A stretch of DNA of 64,000 nt, from contig CP131056.1 in the NCBI GenBank assembly GCA_030657355.1, forward strand, positions 2,686,501 through 2,750,500, given 5' to 3'. Below are positions 46,000 through 54,119 of this stretch, one piece after another (position 1 is the first letter of the stretch; each line of letters begins with the position of its first letter). This DNA is from Radicibacter daui. Its GTDB lineage: Bacteria > Pseudomonadota > Alphaproteobacteria > Radicibacterales > Radicibacteraceae. The notes beneath the pieces were generated by a model. The model made no database searches. It saw nothing but the letters and a program-made list of their open reading frames with translations, and was not told the origin of the DNA. The position numbers and the translations under genes were made by a program.

Positions 46000-47985
46000 G
46001 TGGATAACACCTATCTCAGCCCCGAAGCCGCGCCCTACCAGCAGATCACCATTCCGCTTGCGGATGGCACGATCCTGACCGCGAGGCTGTGGATGCCGGA
46101 GAAGCCGGCGGCCAGGAAGGTCCCGGTGGTGATGGAATGGATCCCCTACCGCCAGTCGGACAACACCGCGGTCGGCGATTCCATGGTGCATGGCTATTTC
46201 GCCATGAACGGCATCGCCGCCATCCGCGTCGACCTGCGCGGCAGCGGCAATTCAGATGGCCTTCTGCATGATGAATATCTGAAGCAGGAGCAGGATGATG
46301 CCTGCGAGGTCATCGCCTGGCTCGCCGCGCAGGAATGGTGCAACGGCAATGTCGGCATCATCGGCATTTCCTGGGGCGGCTTCGCCGGGCTGCAAATCGC
46401 TGCCCGCCGCCCCCCGGCACTCAAGGCCATCATCACCTGCTGCTCCACCGATGACCGTTACAGCGACGACGTTCACTTCATGGGCGGCGGGCTGCTGGTC
46501 GATGGCATGCAATGGGGCTCCGGCCTGTTTGCCCAGCTTGGCCGGCCCGCCGATCCGGCCCATGTCGGCGACAGGTGGCGGGAGATGTGGCTCAACCGCC
46601 TCGAAAATGTCGAGCCGCCACTGGCGAGCTGGTTTGCCCATATGGAGCGCGACGCGTTCTGGCAGCACGGCTCGGTGTGCGAGAACTTCGACGATATCCA
46701 GTGCGCCGTCTATGCCGTGACCGGCTGGGCCGATGGTTATTCCGACCCGGTTCTGCGGCTGATGGAAAACCTCAATGTGCCGCGCAAGGGCATGATCGGC
46801 CCCTGGACCCACATGTATCCGAACTGGGGCGTTCCGGGACCGAAGATCGGCTTTCTGGAAGAATGCATGCGCTGGTGGCGCCACTGGCTCCTGGAAGAAA
46901 AGACCGGCATCATGGACGAGCCGATGCTGCGGCTCTGGGTCGGCGAGGATCTGAAGCCCCACGCGCGTTATCCCGAAATTGGCGGACGCTGGATCGCCGT
47001 GCCGCAATGGCCCTGCGAAGGCAGCCCGGCAACTTTCCATCTTGATGACCGCACCCTGTCATCCGCGCCGGCAAAGGCGATCCGCCCGGTCCGGGTCGAT
47101 ACGGTGCAGGGTCTCGGCGCCTATGGCGGCGAGTGGTGCCCGCTTGATGGCGGGGGCGACGGCCCGGAATTCCATGCCGACAACCGGCCGGATGACGGTC
47201 TCTCGGTCTGTTTCGACACGCCCGTGCTGGAAGAAGCCGTTGAGCTTGTGGGCATCCCGCGCCTGAAGCTGGACCTCGCCCTCGATGGCCCGAAGGCAAC
47301 GGTCATCGTACGGCTGAACGAGATTGGCGAGGACGGCACCTCTGCGCGCGTCACGCTCGCCATCCGCCGCATAACGCGGCCCGAGGGTGTCGCCGCCGGA
47401 GAGCGTTTCTCCTATGAAATTCCGCTGAAGGGCGTGGCCTATAAATTCAGGCCCGGCCGCCGTATCCGTGTGGCGCTCTCGACCACCTACTGGCCGATGG
47501 TCTGGCCGGAGCCGTCAAAGGGCGGGATCACTTTTTATCCTGAAGCGACCTCCTTCCTGCTGCCTTCCATGCCGGAGGCCGCGGTTCATCAGCTCAAGGA
47601 ATTCGGCCCGCCGGTCTCCGCCGCCCCCATCCCCTCCGAAGACCTTGTGCCGGGCACCGTCAGCCGGATTGCCAGCTGGGATGCCGTGACAGAAGAAATG
47701 CGGCTCATCAGCGCGAGCGAACGCAAGACCTACAAGCTGGGCGAACTCACCCTGGGCGGCCGGGGGGGCCACGGCTATTCGGTCATGCCCCATGACGGTT
47801 CTTCCGCCAAAGCCTATTTCGAGAGCGTTCAGCGCTACGAGCGGCCGGGCTGGATGATCCGGCTGGAGACCCGGAGCGACGTGTTCTGGGAAGATGGCAA
47901 GCTCATCCTCAAGGCGCGTTATGAGGCTTTCGAGAATGACACCTCCGTCTTCTCGCGCGAGTGGCGCCAGGGCTTCGATTACTGA
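46000..47985 (+). CDS. CocE/NonD-family serine hydrolase (X-Pro dipeptidyl-peptidase S15 type)
   Basis: A 661-residue hydrolase starting at the GTG at 46000, which has an AAGGAAA ribosome site. A longer in-frame reading into the MFS gene is rejected. The alpha/beta-hydrolase core holds the nucleophile S124 in IIGISWGGF, the acid in TGWADGYSD near 245 and the His in IGPWTHMYP near 270. The C-terminal beta-sandwich (PepX_C, from about 370) shows DGLSVCFDTPVLEEAVELVGIP and YKFRPGRRIRVALSTTYWPM. Relatives cleave cocaine, alpha-amino acid esters, glutaryl amides or X-Pro peptides. The absence of an export signal puts it in the cytoplasm, acting on imported substrate. Confidence 0.9.
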   Translation: MDNTYLSPEAAPYQQITIPLADGTILTARLWMPEKPAARKVPVVMEWIPYRQSDNTAVGDSMVHGYFAMNGIAAIRVDLRGSGNSDGLLHDEYLKQEQDDACEVIAWLAAQEWCNGNVGIIGISWGGFAGLQIAARRPPALKAIITCCSTDDRYSDDVHFMGGGLLVDGMQWGSGLFAQLGRPADPAHVGDRWREMWLNRLENVEPPLASWFAHMERDAFWQHGSVCENFDDIQCAVYAVTGWADGYSDPVLRLMENLNVPRKGMIGPWTHMYPNWGVPGPKIGFLEECMRWWRHWLLEEKTGIMDEPMLRLWVGEDLKPHARYPEIGGRWIAVPQWPCEGSPATFHLDDRTLSSAPAKAIRPVRVDTVQGLGAYGGEWCPLDGGGDGPEFHADNRPDDGLSVCFDTPVLEEAVELVGIPRLKLDLALDGPKATVIVRLNEIGEDGTSARVTLAIRRITRPEGVAAGERFSYEIPLKGVAYKFRPGRRIRVALSTTYWPMVWPEPSKGGITFYPEATSFLLPSMPEAAVHQLKEFGPPVSAAPIPSEDLVPGTVSRIASWDAVTEEMRLISASERKTYKLGELTLGGRGGHGYSVMPHDGSSAKAYFESVQRYERPGWMIRLETRSDVFWEDGKLILKARYEAFENDTSVFSREWRQGFDY

Positions 47986-48005
47986 GCGTGGATGAAGGTT
48001 TGAAG

Positions 48006-48647
48006 ATGGCCGTTCAACAATCCGTCATCCGGGTTGCTGCCAGGACCGCCCGTGTCGTCCCCCTGAAAAGGGGCGACACGGTCGATGTGGTCAATATCGA
48101 GGGAGGTCAGGTTGTGGACACCTGGGCCTTCCCGGCAGCGGGGCCCGCAGAAGAGCCCTTTGAATACATGTCGATGGAGCATTCCCGCATCCATCACTAC
48201 CGGCTCATGTTCCGGCCCGGCGATGTACTGATCACCAACCGGCTGCGACCGATCCTGACTTTTGTGGAAGACCATTCCCCTGGCGTGCACGACACGCTCT
48301 GCCCCGCCTGCTGCGCCGAAAGCTACCGGCTCTATTACGGGGCGGAAGGCCACCATGCCAATTGCAGCGACAATCTTGCAGGGGCGATGGGGCAGCGGGG
48401 CCGGGCGCTGCCCATGGTGCCGACGCCGTGGAACCTCTTCATGCACACCATCGTCGTCAGAGACAGTGCGCTTGAAGATCATGCCAGCGAGGCAAAGCCG
48501 GGCGACCATGTGCGCCTGCGGGCGGAAATGGACTGCCTTTTTGCCGTCTCCGCCTGCCCGCAGGACATCATCGTCATCAATGGCGATGATGGCGTGCCGC
48601 GCGATATCGAGCTGAGGGTCAGGCCAGCGGCCCCGGAGGCCGGCTGA
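48006..48647 (+). CDS. DUF1989 family protein (urea carboxylase-associated / CgdAB-like)
   Basis: A 213-residue protein from the ATG at 48006. Family features are RVVPLKRGDTVDVVNIEGGQVVDTWAF at the start, EYMSMEHSR near 55, DHSPGVHDTLCPACC near 96 and GAEGHHANCSDNLAGAM near 115. The family includes the two subunits of carboxyguanidine deiminase (CgdA, CgdB) encoded next to urea or guanidine carboxylases. No carboxylase gene is present here, so this member probably acts on another small N-containing compound. It lies 20 bases after the CocE-like gene and overlaps the nitrilase gene by one base. Confidence 0.88.
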   Translation: MAVQQSVIRVAARTARVVPLKRGDTVDVVNIEGGQVVDTWAFPAAGPAEEPFEYMSMEHSRIHHYRLMFRPGDVLITNRLRPILTFVEDHSPGVHDTLCPACCAESYRLYYGAEGHHANCSDNLAGAMGQRGRALPMVPTPWNLFMHTIVVRDSALEDHASEAKPGDHVRLRAEMDCLFAVSACPQDIIVINGDDGVPRDIELRVRPAAPEAG

Positions 48648-49429
48648 TGTCGCTTACCCGTCTCGATGTCGCCATCTGCCAGCCGGGCCCGCCTCCGAAT
48701 ACGCCGGAAGAAGCACTGTCGCTGGTGCGCCGGTGGCTGGAAAAAGGCCCAAAGGGCGGTCTGCTGGTGATGCCCGAACTGGCTTTGTGCGGGTATGGCG
48801 ATGCGCAGAGAACCCGCCAGCTTGCCGCGCCGCTCGATGGCAGCTTCATAACCAGCCTCCGGCAGATTGTGCGGGAGGCCGGAACCGGGCTGGTCGCCGG
48901 TTTTGCCGAAAAGAGCGCAAACGTGCTCTACAACGCGGTGCTGGCCATAGACGAGACCGGTGAGATCGCTGGCATCTACCGCAAGGTCAATCTCTGGGGA
49001 GAGCATGAAAAGGGGCTGTTCACCGTCGGCGCCCCCTCGCCCCCCATCCGCTGGGGCGCCTTCACCCTCGGCCTGCTGGTCTGTCACGATCTCGACTTTC
49101 CCGAGACCGCCCGGGACCTTGTACGGCGCGGCGCCGATGTGCTGGTTGCCGCAAGCGCCACCAATCATCGTTACGGGCTGGTGGCGGAGAAGGTTGTGCC
49201 CACCCGGGCCTATGAGAATGTCAGTTACATCGTCTATGCCGATGCGGCCGGCCCGGACGGCGATTTTCATTTTCTCGGCGAAAGCCGGATCGTCGCGCCC
49301 GATACCAGCCTGCTTGCCCGCTTGCCGGGCCAGGCGCCGGGCATAACCCAGGCACGGCTATCGGCGGCAACCCTCGCCGACATGCGCCAGCGGCACCCCT
49401 ATCTGCAAAATCCGACATCGGGTTGCTAG
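48647..49429 (+). CDS. Nitrilase-superfamily C-N hydrolase
   Basis: A 260-residue carbon-nitrogen hydrolase with the full catalytic triad: E44 in VMPELALCGYG, K113 in YRKVNLWGEHEKG and C146 in LLVCHDLDFPE. A second conserved Glu is present at EHEKGLF. Such enzymes hydrolyse amides, N-carbamoyl amines or nitriles through a thioester. The start codon overlaps the DUF1989 stop by one base (TGATG), so translation is probably coupled and the two proteins likely act in one pathway. An amidase or carbamoylase step after the CocE-type hydrolase is the simplest reading. The substrate is unknown. Confidence 0.92.
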   Translation: MSLTRLDVAICQPGPPPNTPEEALSLVRRWLEKGPKGGLLVMPELALCGYGDAQRTRQLAAPLDGSFITSLRQIVREAGTGLVAGFAEKSANVLYNAVLAIDETGEIAGIYRKVNLWGEHEKGLFTVGAPSPPIRWGAFTLGLLVCHDLDFPETARDLVRRGADVLVAASATNHRYGLVAEKVVPTRAYENVSYIVYADAAGPDGDFHFLGESRIVAPDTSLLARLPGQAPGITQARLSAATLADMRQRHPYLQNPTSGC

Positions 49430-49484
49430 GCAGGCTGGCCAATGGCCAATGGCCAGCGCCGACTGACCGGCAACAGACGCGACG

Positions 49485-51248
49485 CTAATAGCCCGCAGCC
49501 AGCCCCGCTGGCCGGCGGTTATCATTCGCTCCTTCCAGCAGGCCCGTTGCCGGGTTGCGCAGGATCGCCTCGTCAGCGCCCCAGGGCGACCGCTCGGTGA
49601 ACTGGTACCCCATCGCCCCCAGCGCCTTTTGCGTTTCTGGCGTCAGATAACCCGGCTCCACCGACACACTGTCCGGCAGCCACTGGTGATGCAGGCGCGG
49701 CGCATCCACGGCCTGCTGCATGTTCATGCCGAAATCGACCACATTGAGAATGCTGCCCAGCACCGTGGAGATGATGGTGGAGCCGCCGGGGCTGCCGGTC
49801 ACCATGAACAGGCTGCCCTTCTGATCCAGCACGATGGTCGGCGTCATCGAGCTGAGCGGGCGCTTGCCGGGCTCGACCTGATTGGTTTTGCCCTGCACAA
49901 GGCCGAAGGCATTGGGCACGCCGGGCTTGGAGGTAAAATCATCCATCTCGTCATTGAGGAAAAAGCCGGTATCGCCGGCGATCTTGCCGTTCCCGAAGAA
50001 AAAATTGATTGTGTAGGTCACGGAGGCGGCGTTGCCGGCGGCATCGACGATGGAATAGTGGGTGGTGTGCTCCCCCTCCTCCGCCCCGAGGCCTCCCTTC
50101 ACCTCTGAAGAAGGCGTCGCACGATCCGGCTTGATCTGGGCGCGGATTTTTTCGGCATAGTCCGGCGACAGCAGCTCATCCACCGGGTTTTCCACGAAAG
50201 CGGGGTCGCCGAGGTAAGTGTTGCGGTCGGCAAAGGCGTGACGCGCGGCCTCGACCAGATAATGCGTGGTCTGCGCCGAGCCATATCCCCAGTCGGCCAG
50301 CGGATAGGCTTTGAGGGTTTGCAGCATCTGGCAGACCGTGGTGCCGCCGGAGCTGGGCGGCGGGGCGGAAATCACCCGGTAACCGCGATAATCGCAGCTG
50401 ACCGGCTCACTCCAGGGCGCCGTATAGTCGGCAAAATCCTTGAGGGTAAAAAGCCCGCCATTCTGCTGGCTGGCCGCGACAATCGCCCCGGCAATCGGCC
50501 CCGTGTAGAAGGCCGGCGCCCCGTCGGCGGCAATCAGCTCCAGCGTTCTGGCCAGTTGCGGCTGGATAAGACGCTCCCCGGCCTTGTAGGGCGAGCCATC
50601 GGCATGGAGAAAGATGCTCGCCACATTGGGCTCGGCGACAAAATCCTTGGCCCGCAGCCCCAGAATCCGGGCGTCGGCCTCATTCAGCACAAAACCGTCG
50701 CGCGCCAGCGTTATGGCGGGCGCCATCACGGCGCTGCGCTTCATCGTGCCATACCGCGCCAGCGCCTCTTCCAGCCCCATCACCGTGCCGGGCACGCCGA
50801 TGGAAAGCCAGGAGCTGCGGCTCAACTCCGGCACCGCATTGCCATCCTTGTCCAGAAACATGGTGGGCGTGGCAGCGAGCGGCGCTTTTTCGCGAAAATC
50901 CAGAAACAGGTTCTGCCCGCTTGCCAGATGCAACGTCATGAAGCCGCCACCGCCGATATTGCCGCAGCAGGGATGCACGACAGCGAGAGCGTAACCGACG
51001 GCCACCGCCGCATCCACGGCATTGCCGCCTTGTTTGAGGATATCGACCCCGATATCCGTCGCCAGATGTTGGGCCGTCACCACCATCGCGTGAGGCGCGG
51101 TGACCGGCATGGCAGCGGCCAGTTTCTCGCGGGTGGCCTCCGGCGCGGCGATGTCAGGCAAGGCGGCTGCGTTGCTCGCACTATCGGCAGCCTCCGCGGC
51201 GGTGCTGGCCAGAGCCAGAGCGGCTAGCAGGGCGGAAAGTCGGAGCAT
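49485..51248 (-). CDS. ggt: Gamma-glutamyltranspeptidase
   Basis: A 587-residue N-terminal nucleophile hydrolase with a Sec signal (residues 1-20, ASTAAEA-AD), so it is periplasmic. The precursor self-cleaves before the catalytic Thr in EGEHTTHYSIVDAAGNAASVTYT near residue 410. Other signatures are MVVTAQHLATDIGVDILKQGGNAVDAAVA, CCGNIGGGGFMTLH, PPPSSGGTTVCQML and NDEMDDFT. GGT transfers or hydrolyses the gamma-glutamyl group of glutathione and related amides. It is convergent with the peptide-type uptake and hydrolase cluster, 55 bases from its last gene, so it could supply released peptides or amines. A functional link is only suggested by position. Confidence 0.93.
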   Translation of the reverse strand: MLRLSALLAALALASTAAEAADSASNAAALPDIAAPEATREKLAAAMPVTAPHAMVVTAQHLATDIGVDILKQGGNAVDAAVAVGYALAVVHPCCGNIGGGGFMTLHLASGQNLFLDFREKAPLAATPTMFLDKDGNAVPELSRSSWLSIGVPGTVMGLEEALARYGTMKRSAVMAPAITLARDGFVLNEADARILGLRAKDFVAEPNVASIFLHADGSPYKAGERLIQPQLARTLELIAADGAPAFYTGPIAGAIVAASQQNGGLFTLKDFADYTAPWSEPVSCDYRGYRVISAPPPSSGGTTVCQMLQTLKAYPLADWGYGSAQTTHYLVEAARHAFADRNTYLGDPAFVENPVDELLSPDYAEKIRAQIKPDRATPSSEVKGGLGAEEGEHTTHYSIVDAAGNAASVTYTINFFFGNGKIAGDTGFFLNDEMDDFTSKPGVPNAFGLVQGKTNQVEPGKRPLSSMTPTIVLDQKGSLFMVTGSPGGSTIISTVLGSILNVVDFGMNMQQAVDAPRLHHQWLPDSVSVEPGYLTPETQKALGAMGYQFTERSPWGADEAILRNPATGLLEGANDNRRPAGLAAGY

Positions 51249-51437
51249 CTGGGGGGCCTCGCCGGAAGTTTTTATGCCGTGGCTTACGAGGCTAAACCAG
51301 CCTCTTCCGGATCAAAGCATTAAATGGCCGCTGCGGCTGGTGGCAGTGAACCGCGTCACGTCACAACCTTGCCTACCCCCGCCTTCTCGTTCGGTGCCCC
51401 TGCCCGATCATAAAACGAGAACAGATTGTCCATCAGC

Positions 51438-51456
51438 ACAATATTGTTGATATAAT
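51438..51456 (+). promoter_or_regulatory. Palindrome and -10 element before the 146-residue protein gene
   Basis: ACAATATTGT, a perfect 10-base palindrome at 51438-51447, is followed by TATAAT at 51451-51456. A TTGTCC lies 19 bases before the -10, a long spacing. The TATAAT is 52 bases before the ATG of the next gene, which has a GGGAGG ribosome site. Confidence 0.4.
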
Positions 51457-51508
51457 TGCCTGTATCGGGGAGTGCGACCCGTACTTTCCGGATCATCGGG
51501 AGGCATCA

Positions 51509-51949
51509 ATGGGCAAGCAGAATTTTCTCCGCGAAAAGGTACAGGTTCAGTACACGGTGAAGCTAAAGCTCACCGACAATGACCGTTCCCTGCAGGACTT
51601 CGAGCCGGACGCCGGCAAACTCATCAAGGTCATTGAAAAAGAAGACTGGAGCGTCGACGCGAAGCTGAAAAAGAAGCGCGACAGTTACGAAATCGACCGC
51701 ATCATGAGCATCGGGTACCCGCAGGTCCGCAACGGCCATGTCGGCGAAAGCGGCCATGATTGGCAGTGGCAACTCGATACAGAAAGTATGGGAAGCGGAT
51801 CGCGCGACCGGCTTTATCTCGACGACGTCAGCGCCAGCGTCACTCGAGAAAGGGAAAACGGCACGATCAAGGTTGGCCGGGACGACTTCATGGTTATTGA
51901 CTGCGAAGTAACCATAAAAGGCAAATTCACCGCCGGTACAAAACACTGA
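51509..51949 (+). CDS. Hypothetical protein, unrecognised
   Basis: A 146-residue cytoplasmic protein with a clear GGGAGG ribosome site and a consensus-like -10 upstream. It is highly charged, lysine- and aspartate-rich, with VQYTVKLKLTDNDRSLQDF at the N-terminus and alternating beta-type segments such as FMVIDCEVTIKGKFTAG at the C-terminus. No membrane segment, signal or known motif is seen. It is followed by its own 9-base-pair hairpin, which separates it from the orphan antitoxin gene. It marks the left end of the accessory region. I cannot assign a function. Confidence 0.7.
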   Translation: MGKQNFLREKVQVQYTVKLKLTDNDRSLQDFEPDAGKLIKVIEKEDWSVDAKLKKKRDSYEIDRIMSIGYPQVRNGHVGESGHDWQWQLDTESMGSGSRDRLYLDDVSASVTRERENGTIKVGRDDFMVIDCEVTIKGKFTAGTKH

Positions 51950-51963
51950 GGCAGCCGAACGAG

Positions 51964-52003
51964 CCGCGCTAACAGCAGCATTCATATGCTTCTCTTAGCG
52001 CGG
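51964..52003 (+). terminator. Hairpin after the 146-residue protein gene
   Basis: CCGCGCTAA (51964-51972) pairs perfectly with TTAGCGCGG (51995-52003), with a further AGCAT/ATGCT pairing inside. It ends 33 bases before the antitoxin ATG. A T-run is not present. Confidence 0.55.
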
Positions 52004-52035
52004 TTCACACCAACACCAAGGGACGAACCGTGCTG

Positions 52036-52368
52036 ATGACAAAGCGCAAGCCGGTGACGGTGGGCGAAGTTCTCCGGGAAGATTTCATGCAGCCCATGGA
52101 GTTGACGCAGATAGCGCTGGCCGAAGCAATGGGCGTTCAGCGCAAGCACGTGAACGAGCTTTGCAATGACCGCCGGACCGTAACGGCCGCAACCGCGCTC
52201 ATCCTTGCGCGCGTGTTCGGCAACAGCCCTGATTTCTGGCTCAACATCCAGCGCCGCACTGATTTGTGGGAAGCGATGAACAGCCCCCAAGAGCGAGAGC
52301 GCATTGAGCGGGCGAAGCCTCTAGAGACGTCGGCTTCAGCCCCCTCATTTAATGCACTGTCACCGTAA
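52036..52368 (+). CDS. higA: HigA-type antitoxin, orphan
   Basis: A 110-residue HTH_3 protein from the ATG at 52036; a GTG two codons earlier, six bases from AGGGA, is an equally plausible start. The DNA-binding domain reads MELTQIALAEAMGVQRKHVNELCNDRRTVTAATALILARVFGNSPDFWLNIQ across residues about 22-75, typical of HigA antitoxins of the VapI/HigA family. In higBA loci the RelE-like HigB toxin gene sits directly upstream. Here only about 80 bases with a terminator hairpin lie upstream, and no toxin remnant is recognisable. It may be a solitary regulator. A 15-base tandem repeat covers its stop codon. Confidence 0.85.
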   Translation: MTKRKPVTVGEVLREDFMQPMELTQIALAEAMGVQRKHVNELCNDRRTVTAATALILARVFGNSPDFWLNIQRRTDLWEAMNSPQERERIERAKPLETSASAPSFNALSP

Positions 52369-52386
52369 TTCCTGTCACCGTAATTC
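52357..52386. repeat. 15-base tandem repeat over the higA stop codon
   Basis: CTGTCACCGTAATTC occurs twice in direct contact (52357-52371 and 52372-52386), without mismatches. The higA TAA stop lies in the first unit and is copied in the second, where it is again in frame. Confidence 0.9.
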
Positions 52387-52389
52387 CCT

Positions 52390-52412
52390 CCTCTCGACCC
52401 GCCATGGTTGTT
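52390..52412 (+). repeat. Leader repeat A, copy 1 (before paralogue 1)
   Basis: This 23-base segment begins CCTCTC and ends CATGGTTGTT. It matches 53248-53270 at 20 of 23 positions. It lies 48 bases before the ATG of paralogue 1; its partner lies 33 bases before the start of paralogue 2. Confidence 0.75.
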
Positions 52413-52460
52413 TCGTCGCTGGTGTCCAACACACCGCGATGACAACGGAAAGCTCCCCCG

Positions 52461-53195
52461 ATGAAGAAACGGCATATCAAGGTGCTGCGTCGTGTCTGGC
52501 TCTTTGTCGCTGGCGGGTTCTTTGGGATCGTGCTCCTTCTCCTCGCGGTCATTGTTTGGGGCGCTCTGGCTCGTAGCGATGCTTCGCTCGTCGCAATAGC
52601 CCGTTGGGTCAGTGAAATACCCGGCAGCACGTGGGCCGGTTGGGCACAAGCATTTGGCACCCTTGCCGCTATTGCCTTCACGGCGACCCTTGGCCAACGG
52701 CAACTGCGCGTTGCCAGACGTCATCATGAAATCTAAATGGAGAGACAGAGGCGCAATGACGAGCAGCAAGCTCGTCGGCAAGCGGCGGACTTGCTTCCCA
52801 TTGTCCGCAAGGCGGGGTCGGAGATGGAACGATTTGACGCGATGTTTTGGGAAGTGTTGCCAGACGACTACATTACCCGTGGCATCACGTTTCCTAGAAT
52901 GGCCAAAGAGCTTGACGATTTCGATATCGGTGATGGGTTGGAGGCTAGACTTCCGCAACCACTTTCGGAACAGTTGTACTAAGTCAGATGGCAGATCCTG
53001 CTTGCAAAGGTAAGCATGATAGAAGCGAGCGACACAATCGCCCGCCGATCCAACGATGCAGCAATCAACGCAATGTACAGGCTCGCAAGAAAACGCCTTA
53101 CGGACGCCTGGGTTGCAACTGATACGGCTGTACAGGCCATCTCGTTGTTCGTCATGAAGGGCCCGGACCGGCCGAGCCCCACCCAGAGGAAATGA
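52461..53195 (+). pseudogene. WxxW-TM paralogue 1, interrupted by two in-frame TAA codons
   Basis: From the ATG at 52461 the frame stays open to a TGA at 53193-53195, apart from TAA at 52734-52736 and TAA at 52980-52982. Read through, it would give about 242 residues, the size of the intact paralogues downstream. The first part shows a membrane segment (VWLFVAGGFFGIVLLLLAVIVW, residues 12-33) and the family motif WAGWAQAFGTLAAIAFTAT near 59, then a basic linker. The second part starts at an ATG right after the first stop (ERQRRNDEQQARRQAADLL) and looks like the charged helix of the family. It is probably a decayed copy; two separate coupled small genes are the alternative. Confidence 0.6.
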
Positions 53196-53247
53196 GCGAG
53201 GCATTTTTGCTGACGGCAACACGTTGGCTAAGCGCGCATAACCCCTT

Positions 53248-53270
53248 CCTCTCAGCCCGTCATGGTTGTT
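53248..53270 (+). repeat. Leader repeat A, copy 2 (before paralogue 2)
   Basis: It matches 52390-52412 at 20 of 23 positions, including the shared CATGGTTGTT end. Both copies lie a short distance before members of the same membrane-protein family, so it may carry a shared control signal or be a relic of gene duplication. Confidence 0.75.
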
Positions 53271-53303
53271 AACTAGCCGCAGAAACAGCGGTTGGGGGCG
53301 AAT

Positions 53304-54119
53304 TTGAGCAGTTTGGAACCGGCGAAGCGACAACCTGCTTCGGCTGAAGTCCTCCCGCAGGAAACCAGATACACAGCCTGGGCTTTTGCCGCCGGCGGTT
53401 GCTTTGGCGCGACCTGCCTGATGCTCGTGTGGATCGCAGCCAACGGCTCCGGGATCGATGGCAAGATCGATTGGGCGAAGTGGCTGCAGACGACCGCTGG
53501 TCTCTGTAGCGGCTTCGGTGCCCTTGTGGCGGTACTGATTAGCCTCTGGACTTATTCGAAGCAGCACAGGGCTCAACTCGCGGCTGAAGCGCGGCAGCAC
53601 CTGATTGCAGCCCGCCAGATTGCCGAAGACAAGATTGACCGCCTGTTCCGGGCGCACGCTTATCTGAACGCTGCGGCCGCAGCGACTAAAAGGGCTGGGC
53701 AGATACTTCCCGAAGAGGACGAAGAGCAGGCTGCGTACCGCCTTATGACAGTTGATTTCGCCCAAATCGCAGAGGCTCTGGAGGCGTACCCTGAGCCTTT
53801 GACGTCGGGAGAAATAATTCAGCTCAGTGTCCCGGCCGAGGTTACCAAGGGTCTGCTCGAAATTGCCAACATCTGTCGCTACGCCCAGCGCCGACACGCA
53901 GAGTTGAGTACAATCCAGCATACGGGCGCCCCCAACGACGGGCATCGCCTTTTTGAGTGGTTTTCGCGGGTAAACGTGCTCATCGCTGCAGTTAAGCGCG
54001 ACCTGAACCGGCTCGAGCGGCTCATACAGGTCACCCAGGACTTCACAGAAAAGGAAATGAGGGCAATCGCCGTAGAACACGACGCGATGGACCGCGTCGG
54101 CTCGCAAAAGGGGGTATGA
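53304..54119 (+). CDS. WxxW-TM paralogue 2, membrane protein of unknown function
   Basis: A 271-residue protein. No ATG or GTG suits the start; the TTG at 53304, about six bases after GGGGG, is the best choice. TM1 is at about residues 26-46 (WAFAAGGCFGATCLMLVWIAA), the family motif DWAKWLQTTAGL near 57, and TM2 at about 65-82. The cytoplasmic rest is helical: a basic linker (YSKQHRAQLAAEARQHL), a middle with DFAQIAEALEAYPEPLTSGEIIQLSVPAEV and a C-terminal helix ending VTQDFTEKEMRAIAVEHDA. No enzyme motif is visible. The next paralogue starts one base after its stop. Confidence 0.75.
   Translation: MSSLEPAKRQPASAEVLPQETRYTAWAFAAGGCFGATCLMLVWIAANGSGIDGKIDWAKWLQTTAGLCSGFGALVAVLISLWTYSKQHRAQLAAEARQHLIAARQIAEDKIDRLFRAHAYLNAAAAATKRAGQILPEEDEEQAAYRLMTVDFAQIAEALEAYPEPLTSGEIIQLSVPAEVTKGLLEIANICRYAQRRHAELSTIQHTGAPNDGHRLFEWFSRVNVLIAAVKRDLNRLERLIQVTQDFTEKEMRAIAVEHDAMDRVGSQKGV

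Noticed and set aside
49437-49453. GGCCAAT tandem repeats after the nitrilase gene
   Set aside because: Only two full short units; no sign of function or of a larger element.
52734-52982. Programmed stop-codon read-through in paralogue 1
   Set aside because: Both stops are TAA, the strongest stop codon, with no recognisable recoding signal; decay of the copy is simpler.
52137-54107. A 656-codon open frame on the minus strand across higA and paralogues 1-2
   Set aside because: It has no ribosome site, no recognisable domain and a composition unlike real proteins; the plus-strand genes share a conserved architecture with paralogues further right.
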